A stretch of 37,722 bases of DNA from Acidobacteriota bacterium (GTDB lineage: Bacteria; Acidobacteriota; UBA6911; RPQK01; JACQSY01), in NCBI GenBank assembly GCA_016211085.1, contig JACQSY010000001.1, forward strand, positions 1-37,722, read 5' to 3'. The notes under the pieces were generated by a model. It worked only from the letters and a program-made list of their open reading frames with translations, had not been told where the DNA came from and searched no databases. Both the position numbers and the translations under genes were made by a program. Below, piece after piece: positions 8,451 through 16,846 of the stretch. Every line of letters begins with the position of its first letter. Positions within the stretch are counted from its first letter, which is position 1.

Positions 8451-9537
8451 TGAATATCGAAACCAGGCACTCATCCAGAGGCTGGCGGAACAGATTAAAA
8501 AAAGGGCCACCCGTTGCTGGCACGTGATGGAGATTTGCGGAGGTCAGACACACACCCTGATCCGCTCGGGAATCGATCAACTGCTGGACGGAATCGTACA
8601 GCCGGTGCATGGGCCTGGTTGTCCCGTCTGTGTGACCCCACTTGAAAAAATTGATAGGGCCATAAATGTCGCGTTGACGCCTCGAGTAACCCTCGCGACC
8701 TACGGAGACATGATGCGGGTGCCCGGCTCCAACAGCGATTTGCTGCATGCGCGCTCCCGCGGAGCCGACGTGCGTATCGTGTACTCGCCCTTAGACGCTC
8801 TGATGCTGGCGGAAAAACATGCAGACCGGGAAATTGTTTTTTTTGCGGTCGGTTTTGAGACTACCGCTCCGGCCAACGCGATGTCGGTATGGCTGGCCTC
8901 TCAAAAAGACATTCCCAACTTTTCTTTATTGGTTTCGCATGTCCTCGTCCCCCCCGCCATTGAAGCACTGCTTCAGGACGAGGAGTCTCATATCGACGGG
9001 TTTATCGCCCCGGGGCATGTCTGCACAGTCATGGGTTTTGAAGAATACGAAGAGCTTGCCAGACGATTTTCCCGACCCTTTGTTGTAGCCGGCTTTGAAC
9101 CCGCAGACTTGCTCGAGGCCCTTCTGCTCCTGGTGGCCATGCTTGAGGAGAATCGGTTTACGGTCGAAAACCAGTACACGCGATGCGCCACACGGATGGG
9201 AAACTTACATGCCCGGAAAATGATCCGGGAAGTTTTCGAGGTGACCGACATGAAGTGGAGAGGCCTGGGAACCATTCACAGAAGCGGTTTTCGACTGAAA
9301 GATGAATATCAGAGCTTTGACGCTGAAGTCCGTTTCCCATTGGACCACATCTCGACGCCGGAGCCACCGCATTGTTGCGCCGGACAAGTATTGCAGGGGA
9401 AAACCAAGCCCTCGCAATGCCCAGCCTTCGGAAAAGAGTGCACTCCGGAGAGGCCTTTGGGAGCACCGATGGTTTCTTCCGAAGGGGCCTGCGCGGCTTA
9501 TTACTCTTTCCGGCGCTTTCAGGAAAATTGCCTATGA
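8437..9537 (+). CDS. hypD: Hydrogenase maturation factor HypD
   Basis: Fe-S scaffold on which the Fe(CN)2CO unit is assembled together with HypC. 366 residues. The start is ATG 8437 (MKYLDEYRNQ); the upstream part of the frame lies in the preceding gene. Signature elements are MEICGGQTHT (C34), HGPGCPVC (C62, C65), the middle APGHVCTVMGFEEYEE, and a cysteine-rich C terminus (PPHCCAGQVL, SQCPAFGKEC, SSEGACAAYY) that binds a 4Fe-4S cluster. The usual GAC before MVSSEGACAAYY reads GAP here; I would not attach weight to that without an alignment. The stop overlaps the hypE start (ATGA at 9534). Confidence 0.95.
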   Translation: MKYLDEYRNQALIQRLAEQIKKRATRCWHVMEICGGQTHTLIRSGIDQLLDGIVQPVHGPGCPVCVTPLEKIDRAINVALTPRVTLATYGDMMRVPGSNSDLLHARSRGADVRIVYSPLDALMLAEKHADREIVFFAVGFETTAPANAMSVWLASQKDIPNFSLLVSHVLVPPAIEALLQDEESHIDGFIAPGHVCTVMGFEEYEELARRFSRPFVVAGFEPADLLEALLLLVAMLEENRFTVENQYTRCATRMGNLHARKMIREVFEVTDMKWRGLGTIHRSGFRLKDEYQSFDAEVRFPLDHISTPEPPHCCAGQVLQGKTKPSQCPAFGKECTPERPLGAPMVSSEGACAAYYSFRRFQENCL

Positions 9538-10577
9538 AAGTTGCATGTCGGCTTCCCCACTCTGATTACGAAATCATAACGCTCGGACACGGTGGTGGAG
9601 GAAGGCTCAGCCAGCAGCTGATCTCAGGTGTCCTGCTTCCCAAACTGAACAATGATTATCTTCAGGAACTGCATGATGGAGCGGTATTTCCCATTGCGGA
9701 CCCGGTCCGCCTCGCCTTTACGACCGACAGTTTTGTGGTCAGCCCTCCGTTTTTTCCGGGCGGCGACATCGGCCTGCTTTCGGTGTATGGAACAGCAAAC
9801 GATCTGGCCATGTGCGGCGCCCGCCCGCTTTTCTTATCGCTGGCCCTCATCATCGAAGAAGGATTTTCTATCCACGGACTGGAACAGATTCTGTCTTCAA
9901 TTAGAACCGCTTGCGACTTACTGGAACTTCAGGTGGTGACGGGCGACACCAAGGTGGTCGAACGTGGAAAAGGAGACGGGATTTTTATTAACACCACCGG
10001 GCTTGGCGCCGTTCTTGACGGAATCGAAATCTCTCCACGCAGGATCCGCGCGGGCGACCAGATCTTGTTGAGCGGCAGCCTGGCCGAACATGGCGTCAGC
10101 ATTATGTCCTTGCGCGAAGGATTGAAGTTTGATTCGCCGCTGCTCAGCGACACTTCCGCTTTATGGCCGCTTGTGGAAGCGGTCTTGCGGCGCGGCGGGC
10201 AGGGAATCCACTCGATGCGCGATGCCACCCGGGGAGGTTTGGCATCCGCTCTAAACGAGATGGCCCTATCAGCCCGCGTGGGAATCGTCATTGATGAGAA
10301 CGCCCTGCCCGTTCGAGAGGAGGTACAAGGCGCCTGTGAGATCCTGGGATTGGACCCGCTTTATATTGCCAACGAAGGGAAATTCGTCAGCTTGGTTTCT
10401 CCGGAATGCAGTGAACAGGTCCTGAGTGCCATGCGGGAGCACCCTCTGGGCCGCGACGCCTGCCGGATCGGTGAAGTCGTCGCCGGGCATCCTGGAGTGG
10501 TGGTCGCCCGCAACGGGTTTGGAGCGACGCGGGTGATCGACATGATTTCAGGGGAACAGCTCCCCCGAATTTGCTGA
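9534..10577 (+). CDS. hypE: Hydrogenase maturation factor HypE
   Basis: ATP-dependent dehydratase of the PurM/ThiL fold that converts the thiocarboxamide made by HypF into thiocyanate, the source of the cyanide ligands. 347 residues from ATG 9534. Visible features are the N-terminal GHGGGGRLSQQLI, the ATP-site segment VFPIADPVRLAFTTDSFVVSP, MCGARPLFLSLALI, MRDATRGGLASALNE, and the C-terminal PRIC whose final cysteine carries the carbamoyl/cyano group in this family. The open frame extends upstream inside hypD, but translational coupling through ATGA fixes the start. It lies 6 nt before hypA. Confidence 0.95.
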   Translation: MKVACRLPHSDYEIITLGHGGGGRLSQQLISGVLLPKLNNDYLQELHDGAVFPIADPVRLAFTTDSFVVSPPFFPGGDIGLLSVYGTANDLAMCGARPLFLSLALIIEEGFSIHGLEQILSSIRTACDLLELQVVTGDTKVVERGKGDGIFINTTGLGAVLDGIEISPRRIRAGDQILLSGSLAEHGVSIMSLREGLKFDSPLLSDTSALWPLVEAVLRRGGQGIHSMRDATRGGLASALNEMALSARVGIVIDENALPVREEVQGACEILGLDPLYIANEGKFVSLVSPECSEQVLSAMREHPLGRDACRIGEVVAGHPGVVVARNGFGATRVIDMISGEQLPRIC

Positions 10578-10583
10578 AGCATC

Positions 10584-10952
10584 ATGCATGAGTTGTCAAT
10601 CGTATCGGCGCTTGTCGAACAGGTTAACAATGTGGCGCAGGCCCATGGGTCCACCCGTGTGCGTCACCTCACTCTCCAGGTGGGCAAAATGTCAAACGTA
10701 GTTCCGGAACTGCTGCAACAGGCGTTTGAAGCCTTTCGGAAAGTTGAGCCGCTGTTAAAAGACGCCCGCATGGAAATACGCCAGGTCTACCCGCTGATGA
10801 AATGCGGCAGATGTAGCCAAGAATTTGTGCCTGATACTTTTTCCAGCCCATGCCCGCGTTGCCTTTCAACCAGCGTCGAGCTCATCCACGGCGAGGAACT
10901 CTTGTTGCGCGAGGTCGAGCTGGAAATTCAAGACGGGGGGCAGGATGGCTGA
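10584..10952 (+). CDS. hypA: Hydrogenase nickel-insertion protein HypA
   Basis: Nickel metallochaperone that works with HypB to load nickel into the large subunit. 122 residues. It begins MHELSIVSALVEQV; the His2 that binds nickel in the family is present. A zinc-binding loop is formed by C74/C77 (KCGRC) and C90/C93 (CPRC). Length and order are typical. Its last codons overlap the hypB start by 8 nt. Confidence 0.94.
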   Translation: MHELSIVSALVEQVNNVAQAHGSTRVRHLTLQVGKMSNVVPELLQQAFEAFRKVEPLLKDARMEIRQVYPLMKCGRCSQEFVPDTFSSPCPRCLSTSVELIHGEELLLREVELEIQDGGQDG

Positions 10953-11619
10953 AATACGCAACATACGCGTCATGGAGCAGATTCTGAAGGCCAACGATTA
11001 TCTCGCCTCAGCCCTGAACGCTGAGTGGGATCAAACTCGTACCTTCGTCGTGAACCTGATGTCGTCACCTGGGGCCGGGAAGACCAGCCTTCTCGAGGCT
11101 ACTTTACCGCTGCTGAAAGAGGAGTACCGCATGCTGGTACTCGAGGGGGACATCGAAACGGAGCGAGATGCCGAACGGATCAGAACCCAGGGCGTCCCCG
11201 CGCTCCAGATCACCACGGGAGGGACGTGCCATCTTGAGTCTCACATGATCGACCAGGCATGGAAACTTGCTCGCGACCGCGGACCGTTTGACCTTCTCTT
11301 TATTGAAAATGTCGGCAATCTGGTCTGCCCTGCCAGCTACTTCCTAGGCGAACACCTTACGGTGGTGATGCTCTCCACTCCGGAAGGAGACGATAAGCCG
11401 ATGAAATACCCGAAGGCTTTTCGTTCCTCACAGGTCTTTTTGATTAGTAAATCGGACCTTTTGTACGCTCTTGATTTCAGCCCGGAGCGGGCTCGCCGAG
11501 AGGCCTTACAGCTCCAGCCGAAAATAGAAACTCTACTGGTTTCCTCAAAATCAGGAGAAGGAATGCAACGATGGATCCAGTTGCTCAAGCAACAACGAGC
11601 GCGCCGGTTCGGTTCATAG
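10945..11619 (+). CDS. hypB: Hydrogenase nickel-insertion GTPase HypB
   Basis: SIMIBI-class GTPase that dimerises on GTP and drives nickel delivery. 224 residues from ATG 10945. The P-loop is SSPGAGKTS (residues 40-48), switch residues appear in LEGDIETERDAERI, and the base-specificity motif is SKSD in place of NKxD. The metal site of the G domain is visible as C95-H96 (GGTCHLESH) and C128 (NVGNLVCPA). There is no His-rich N-terminal extension, so no nickel storage function is expected. A longer open frame lies upstream inside hypA and is not used. Its 3' end overlaps hypF by 49 nt. Confidence 0.94.
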   Translation: MAEIRNIRVMEQILKANDYLASALNAEWDQTRTFVVNLMSSPGAGKTSLLEATLPLLKEEYRMLVLEGDIETERDAERIRTQGVPALQITTGGTCHLESHMIDQAWKLARDRGPFDLLFIENVGNLVCPASYFLGEHLTVVMLSTPEGDDKPMKYPKAFRSSQVFLISKSDLLYALDFSPERARREALQLQPKIETLLVSSKSGEGMQRWIQLLKQQRARRFGS

Positions 11620-13886
11620 AGAGACTGCAAGTCCGCATTGTTGGAATTGTTCAGGGCGTCGGTTTCAGGCCTTTTGTTTATCGACTGGCTCGTGATCTGA
11701 ATTTAAACGGTTGGGTTCAGAATGACGGCAACGGCGTGACGGTGGAGGTCGAGGGCCGGCATTCGCGTCTCCTGGAATTCCTGGACAGACTTCACCGCGA
11801 CAAGCCCGCATCCTCGCTTCTCTATGCTTTGGACCACCGCTTTGTGACACCCGCCGGTTATTCCGGCTTTAAAATCCTCGCCAGTCAGTCGAGCGACACA
11901 CCGCAGGCCTGGATTCTTCCTGACCTCGCTACGTGTGTGCAGTGTAGAGAGGAGATCAAGAATCCGCTGAACCGCCGCTACCGTTATCCGTTCACCAATT
12001 GCACCCACTGCGGTCCACGCTTCACTTTGATCGAAAGCCTGCCGTACGACCGCATCCGCACCAGCATGAGCGTCTTTCAAATGTGCCCGGAGTGCGGGCG
12101 GGAATATAGCCGTGCCGAAGACCGCCGATTTCATGCTCAGCCCAATGCGTGCCCCCACTGCGGGCCTCAACTGGCGTTCTATTCTACGGGCCGGTTTCCA
12201 GCTGAGAGAGCAGAGGCGCTGCAGGCTGCGGTTGATTCGATTCGCAACGGAAAGATCATCGCCCTGAAAGGACTGGGAGGATACCAGCTCATCGCAGATG
12301 CTTCGCGCGAAGCAACGGTAGCCGAACTCCGCAGACGAAAAAAAAGACCCCATAAAGCCTTCGCGGTAATGTATCCGAGCCTGGAACGTCTCGAGCAACA
12401 TGTCGAAGTTCACCCGCTGGCAACCTCCATGCTTCGGTCGAGCCAGGCCCCCATCATCCTGTTGCCGCGCAAGCCTCTAAGCTATGCTGAGATTGCACCC
12501 TCAGTTGCACCCCGATCGCCCTATCTTGGCGTCTTTCTGCCTTATACACCCCTACACTGGCTTTTGCTCCATGACCTCGGTATTCCCCTGGTGGCCACTT
12601 CAGGCAATTTTTCGGATGAGCCTATTCAATACGAAGACGGACCGGCTTTGGAAATGCTCTCGCCTCTTTGCGACGCCTTTCTCCTGCACAACCGAAAAAT
12701 CGTGCACCATGCTGATGATTCAGTGATGCACTTTCTGGAAAGGCCTCGGGTGGTGCCGCAGATGCTGCGCCGCGCCCGTGGCTACGCTCCGCTGCCGCTG
12801 CTGGCGCTCAGGGAACTGCCGCCGCTTCTGGGTCTGGGCGGGCATCTGAACACCACGTTTGCTCTCAGCCGCGGCCGCGAGATTATTCAATCCCAGCACC
12901 TTGGAGACCTGTATGGTCAGGAGGCGCGCGAGGTTTATTTCCGCACCCTTGAAAATTTCCGAGAGCTGTACCAGGTTTTTCCCGAAGCAGTAGTCCATGA
13001 CCTGCATCCGGATTATTTCACCACTCGTCTGGCAGAAAATCTGGGCCTGCCTCGAGTCTGCATACAACACCACCATGCACATCTTGCCGCAGCCGTCTTA
13101 GAGAACCAGATTGAGACTGAGGTTCTGGGCTTTACCTGGGACGGTACGGGCTACGGCACAGACGGCACGGTTTGGGGTGGAGAAGTGCTGATGGGAGGCG
13201 CCGCACATTCAACACGTGTTGCAACCCTGGTGCCTTTTCAGCTCCCAGGCGGCGAAAAAGCTATCCACGAACCGTGGCGAACGGCCCTTTCCCTATTATG
13301 GGAAACGTTCGGACCGGACATTCCACAACAACTCCCTCTGTTTAAGGCTGCCACCCCTGCGATAGTTGAATCCGTGATGAGCCTCGTCAAAAACGGGCAT
13401 TCGGGCCCGCTCACCACCAGCATGGGGCGCCTTTTTGACGGCGTTAGCGCCATTCTGGGAATTTCGTTACGAAATACGCACCAGGGGGAGTCGGCACAGC
13501 TGATGGAATATGCCGCGTGGCGGGGAACGCACAAGCTCTTTTTGCCCCTGCCCGTCATCCCAGGATCGATCCTGCGAATGGACTGGCGCCACCTGGTGCG
13601 GGCGCTCGTGTGGCACCTGCAGGCAGGAGTGCCGGTAGAAGACCTTGCTCTCTCCTTTCACCAGGCGCTTACCTCGGCAGCGGTCGACATTGCGCAGAAA
13701 GTTGGATGCTCGCACATCGTCATGACCGGTGGTGTTTTTTGTAACCGCCTGCTGACGGAGAGTCTTCTGACCGCACTGGAAGAAACCGGTAAGCGTGCCT
13801 ATCCGCATTCGCAGCTTCCTCCTCACGACGGGAACCTGGCCGCCGGGCAAATCTGGGCCGCCGTCTCAGGCGCAGGATGCTCGTAA
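11571..13886 (+). CDS. hypF: Carbamoyltransferase HypF
   Basis: Makes the carbamoyl precursor of the cyanide ligands from carbamoyl phosphate and ATP and transfers it to the HypE C-terminal cysteine. 771 residues, full length. Domain order: acylphosphatase (about 20-108, with GVGFRPFVYRLA), zinc-finger domain with C122/C125, C144/C147, C172/C175 and C194/C197, YrdC-like domain (about 205-400), and Kae1-like C-terminal domain with the metal motif QHHHAHLAAAV. No ATG, GTG or TTG occurs in frame between 11571 and the conserved domain, so the 49-nt overlap with hypB is forced. GAAGGA precedes the start. Last gene of the hydrogenase operon; palindromic repeats follow. Confidence 0.95.
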   Translation: MDPVAQATTSAPVRFIERLQVRIVGIVQGVGFRPFVYRLARDLNLNGWVQNDGNGVTVEVEGRHSRLLEFLDRLHRDKPASSLLYALDHRFVTPAGYSGFKILASQSSDTPQAWILPDLATCVQCREEIKNPLNRRYRYPFTNCTHCGPRFTLIESLPYDRIRTSMSVFQMCPECGREYSRAEDRRFHAQPNACPHCGPQLAFYSTGRFPAERAEALQAAVDSIRNGKIIALKGLGGYQLIADASREATVAELRRRKKRPHKAFAVMYPSLERLEQHVEVHPLATSMLRSSQAPIILLPRKPLSYAEIAPSVAPRSPYLGVFLPYTPLHWLLLHDLGIPLVATSGNFSDEPIQYEDGPALEMLSPLCDAFLLHNRKIVHHADDSVMHFLERPRVVPQMLRRARGYAPLPLLALRELPPLLGLGGHLNTTFALSRGREIIQSQHLGDLYGQEAREVYFRTLENFRELYQVFPEAVVHDLHPDYFTTRLAENLGLPRVCIQHHHAHLAAAVLENQIETEVLGFTWDGTGYGTDGTVWGGEVLMGGAAHSTRVATLVPFQLPGGEKAIHEPWRTALSLLWETFGPDIPQQLPLFKAATPAIVESVMSLVKNGHSGPLTTSMGRLFDGVSAILGISLRNTHQGESAQLMEYAAWRGTHKLFLPLPVIPGSILRMDWRHLVRALVWHLQAGVPVEDLALSFHQALTSAAVDIAQKVGCSHIVMTGGVFCNRLLTESLLTALEETGKRAYPHSQLPPHDGNLAAGQIWAAVSGAGCS

Positions 13887-13915
13887 GGCCCTGGGCTCCT
13901 GCAGCAATTCAAACG

Positions 13916-13995
13916 AAGCGCTTACTACGCTTGACGCTGCGTGCGCGCCTCTGATCCAGCGTCGGCGCAGGCACGCCTTTCAGAGGCGCGAGTGC
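13916..13995. repeat. Palindromic repeat, copy 1
   Basis: An 80-nt unit starting AAGCGCTTACT and ending GCGCGAGTGC. It contains a perfect 11-bp inverted repeat, CGCGCCTCTGA (13944-13954) and TCAGAGGCGCG (13980-13990), around a 25-nt loop that includes an inner GGCG/CGCC pair. It begins about 30 nt after the hypF stop, so its RNA would fold into a stable hairpin at the operon end. No U-tract follows, so it is not a classic intrinsic terminator. Confidence 0.85.
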
Positions 13996-14023
13996 CAACG
14001 AGCGCTCCTGCTGCCTTGAACGC

Positions 14024-14102
14024 AAGCGCTTACTCCGCTGGCGCTGCGTGCGCGCCTCTGATCCAGCATCGGCGCAGGCACGCCTTTCAGAGGCGCGAGT
14101 GC
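14024..14102. repeat. Palindromic repeat, copy 2
   Basis: A 79-nt near-copy of the unit at 13916-13995. It differs by a few bases near its left end and by one base in the loop (GCATCGG against GCGTCGG), while both stem arms are unchanged. The two copies are in the same orientation and separated by 28 nt. Stem conservation with changes elsewhere suggests that the fold matters or that this is a recent duplication of a REP-like element. Confidence 0.85.
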
Positions 14103-14308
14103 TGCTCCCTGAGCGCTTCAGACACGTGACTGCAAGAAAAGGGGCACGACGCCGATAGCAAGTTGCGGCTCGCAAAGCCTTCATGTAAAATTAAATCCTT
14201 TCGATTACTCCTTCTTCAGAGACGAAATATGACTCAGCCACTTTGTCAAACGGTACCACCGTGCGGGCGGTCTTCAGTCGATTAGCCGAGGTAGAGTTAA
14301 GACCTGAC

Positions 14309-14515
14309 ATGCCCCTTGTCGAGATCACTCTGGTAGAAGGCCGAAGCAGAGAGCAGCTAAGGCGACTCATCGATGCAATAACAGCTGCAGTGGAAACGAG
14401 CATTTCAGCCCCACGCGAATCGATTCGTGTGATTCTAAGAGAAGTTCCCGCCAGCCACTACGCCGCCGGGGGCGAAACCATCGAGGAACGCAGGTCCAAA
14501 GGCAAAAGGAGTTGA
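14309..14515 (+). CDS. 4-oxalocrotonate tautomerase family protein
   Basis: Small tautomerase of 68 residues that, in the meta-cleavage pathway, converts 2-hydroxymuconate to 2-oxo-3-hexenedioate. The start at ATG 14309 is chosen because it puts proline directly after Met (MPLVEITLVEGRS); Pro1 is the catalytic base of the family after Met removal. The open frame from 14243 would bury that proline. The pattern REQLRRLIDAITAAV and SIRVILREVPASHYAAGG follows XylH/DmpI proteins. It ends 5 nt before a dehydrogenase of the same pathway, so the two are probably co-transcribed. No strong ribosome site was seen. Confidence 0.85.
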   Translation: MPLVEITLVEGRSREQLRRLIDAITAAVETSISAPRESIRVILREVPASHYAAGGETIEERRSKGKRS

Positions 14516-14520
14516 AAACC

Positions 14521-15951
14521 ATGCCTTTTATTCCTCATGTCATTGCAGGACGAGAAGTCGAGTCGCTCGACTCGAACCGGTTCCCTACCATCAATCCCTG
14601 GACACGTCAGCCCTGGGCTGAAGTTGCCCTCGGCTCCCAGGCTGATGTGAATGCAGCAGTCAACGCGGCCCGACAGGCCTTCGATCAAGGGTCATGGCCG
14701 AGAATGGGATTTCAGGAGAGAGGCAGGATTCTGCATCGTCTAGCTGACTTGATTGAAAAAAACAGCGAGGAGTTCAGCCGCACCGACACGCTGGACATGG
14801 GAAAGCCCATCAGTGACATGCGCAGTAAAGATGTGCCGCGAGCAGCGTCCAATTTTCGTTTTTTCGCGGACCATGCACGGCTCACCGCAGCGGAAAGCTT
14901 TCCCAGTGATGCCGGCTATCATGTTTACACGCGCTACGAGCCGGCGGGAGTGGTGGCCGCGATCACTCCGTGGAATTTTCCGTTGATGCTGGAGACGTGG
15001 AAGGTGGCTCCAGCTCTCGCCTGGGGCAACACCGTAGTCCTCAAACCTGCGGAAGATACGCCAAGCTCTGCATGGCTGCTGGCAAAATACGCGCTGGAGG
15101 CAGGCATGCCTCCCGGCGTCTTCAACGTGGTCCACGGCTTGGGCCCGGATTCCGCCGGGCAGGCGCTTTCAGAATCCCCTGACATTGATCGAATTACCTT
15201 CACAGGCGAATCTGCCACCGGGCGGATTATCGCTCGTGCTGCCGCCTCCAACTTGGTGCCGGTGAGTTTGGAGTTGGGTGGCAAGGGGGCCAATCTGGTA
15301 TTTGCGGATGCCGACCTCGCGCTGGCAGTCGAATGGTCGATTAAGGCGATCTTCAACAACGCGGGCCAGGTGTGCCTGGCGGGGAGCCGCCTCTACGTGC
15401 AAAAGCTGGTTTTCGACCGCTTCGTTTCCGAGTTCGTCACCGCAGCCGAAAAGCTGCGCCTGGGTGACCCCATGCTGGAGACAACGCAGGTGGGGCCGCT
15501 CGCTTCCCAGCAACATTTCAACAAAGTCTCCGGTTATTTTGATGTGATTTGCCGAGACGGAGGCAGCATTCTCACCGGGGGAATCGCAGACGGGTGGCAA
15601 GTTCGCCCCACGGTCGTCGTCAGCCTGCCTGAACATTCGCGGGCCATGTGTGAAGAAATATTCGGACCCGTCGCCGTCATCAGCCCTTTTGAAACGGAGG
15701 AGGAAGCGGTGCGTCTCGCCAATGACACCCCTTACGGCCTGAACGCCATCCTCTTCACCGAAAGCTTGAGACGAGGACACCGGGTCTCTGCGGCGCTCAA
15801 AGGCGGAACCGTCTGGGTCAACTGCTTCTTCATCCGCGACCTGAGGGCGCCGTTTGGCGGCAGCGGGGATTCCGGAATCGGCCGTGAGGGTGGCACCTAC
15901 AGCCGGGAGTTTTTCACGGAACCCAAAGCCGTGGTGATGGATGTCGGCTAA
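14521..15951 (+). CDS. Aldehyde dehydrogenase, 2-hydroxymuconic semialdehyde dehydrogenase-like
   Basis: NAD(P)-dependent aldehyde dehydrogenase, 476 residues. The start is ATG 14521, with AAGGAG at 14505-14510; a TTG three codons earlier is too close to that site. The catalytic cysteine is C285 (NNAGQVCLAG) and the general base E251 (LELGGKG); ITPWNFPLMLETWKVAPALA, VFNVVHGLGPDSAG and FTGESATGR form the cofactor side. The C-terminal WVNCFFIRDLRAPFGG with GIGREGG is close to XylG/DmpC/HpaE-type enzymes that oxidise ring-cleavage semialdehydes. The tautomerase directly upstream acts on the product of that reaction, which supports the specificity. Other meta-pathway genes are absent from the window. 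The exact substrate remains an inference. Confidence 0.88.
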   Translation: MPFIPHVIAGREVESLDSNRFPTINPWTRQPWAEVALGSQADVNAAVNAARQAFDQGSWPRMGFQERGRILHRLADLIEKNSEEFSRTDTLDMGKPISDMRSKDVPRAASNFRFFADHARLTAAESFPSDAGYHVYTRYEPAGVVAAITPWNFPLMLETWKVAPALAWGNTVVLKPAEDTPSSAWLLAKYALEAGMPPGVFNVVHGLGPDSAGQALSESPDIDRITFTGESATGRIIARAAASNLVPVSLELGGKGANLVFADADLALAVEWSIKAIFNNAGQVCLAGSRLYVQKLVFDRFVSEFVTAAEKLRLGDPMLETTQVGPLASQQHFNKVSGYFDVICRDGGSILTGGIADGWQVRPTVVVSLPEHSRAMCEEIFGPVAVISPFETEEEAVRLANDTPYGLNAILFTESLRRGHRVSAALKGGTVWVNCFFIRDLRAPFGGSGDSGIGREGGTYSREFFTEPKAVVMDVG

Positions 15952-16108
15952 GTACCCCAGTCATAAATACGGTAACGTTTGCGAGTTGGGTTTCCGAGGC
16001 AAGAGAGGAGGAGGCGATGTCGGAAAGTAGCCGGGCCGCTTTAATGGAGACTCTTAAACAGTGAACATGAGGCGATTTCGTAAAACATCCCATAAAAAAG
16101 GAGTTGAT

Positions 16109-16633
16109 TTGAATAAGAACTCCTATCGGTTCCTCGCTCGCTTTGCCTTCTTCATGGGGGTTGCTTTGTCGGCTGTTACTGAGCTGAGGGCATTGGAGGA
16201 CCCGTTTGAAGGAAGTTGGGAGGTGGATCTTGTAAAGTCAAAATTCGCCTCAGGGGCTCCTGTGAAGAGCGCCATCTCGCTATACGAGTCGCTGGATGGG
16301 AATCGTATCAGGTATACGGCGCAGTTTGTGGGAGTGGACGGCACTGTTGTCACTCGCGAGTTTACGGCCGCCTTCGATGGCGAGGACCACGCGGTTAGTG
16401 GCGATCCGGAGGCGGACGCAGTGGCCCTCAGCCGTCTCGAACCTCGCGTGATCATGGGTATTTACAAGAAAAAGGGCCGAGTCACGTACGCGTTTGTGCG
16501 GGCGGTCTCTGCCGACGGCAAAAGCATGACGGCACGGCAAATGGGAACCAATTCTAAAGGCCTTCCCATCTACAGCGAAGTTCTGAGCTACCGGCTGGAG
16601 AAAAACCCTTTTCCCCAAAAGGGGAAAAAATAA
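16109..16633 (+). CDS. Exported hypothetical protein
   Basis: Not recognised as a named family. From TTG 16109, supported by AAGGAG five bases upstream, it has 174 residues with a clear signal peptide (NKNSYRFLARFAFFMGVALSAV) and a mature part starting near LEDPFEGSWEVD. The opening FEGSWEVDLVKSKFASG and later AVSADGKSMTARQMGT resemble small acidobacterial secreted proteins with a lipocalin-like pattern in which 'GTWKLN..KSKF' marks a first strand; this is a loose similarity. Starts at GTG 16061 or ATG 16067 would add a charged leader. The 3' end contains an 8-bp inverted repeat, TTTTCCCC/GGGGAAAA (16609-16628). It lies alone between unrelated units. Confidence 0.7.
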   Translation: MNKNSYRFLARFAFFMGVALSAVTELRALEDPFEGSWEVDLVKSKFASGAPVKSAISLYESLDGNRIRYTAQFVGVDGTVVTREFTAAFDGEDHAVSGDPEADAVALSRLEPRVIMGIYKKKGRVTYAFVRAVSADGKSMTARQMGTNSKGLPIYSEVLSYRLEKNPFPQKGKK

Positions 16634-16846
16634 CCAAGCCCCTTTCTTGCTTCCGTCTCGTTGACTCATAAATATGAGTTGAAGCAGCCGCTCACCGTTT
16701 TTGAAAGGATCTTCCTGCTGCAACTCATTCAGAAACAAGTGAAGGGCTGACGGCGTATTAATTAGCTGTGCAGTGGTACTATCTCCTAGTGTGTTCGGTT
16801 GAACTGTTGTTACAAGTGGAAGAGCCGGCGTTGCAGTAGAGGTAAA

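Larger units (their letters stand above)
13887..14308. other. Intergenic region between hypF and the tautomerase gene
   Basis: Holds two tandem palindromic repeats (13916-13995 and 14024-14102) and then about 200 nt with no clear gene. The in-frame upstream extension of the tautomerase (from 14243) lacks family homology. No convincing promoter was recognised for the next genes. Confidence 0.6.

Noticed and set aside
13916..14102. Tandem repeats as a CRISPR array
   Set aside because: Only two units of about 80 nt with internal dyads and one 28-nt spacer; no cas genes in the window.
14243..14308. Upstream extension of the tautomerase frame
   Set aside because: It would hide the catalytic proline that must follow the initiator Met; ATG 14309 fits the family.
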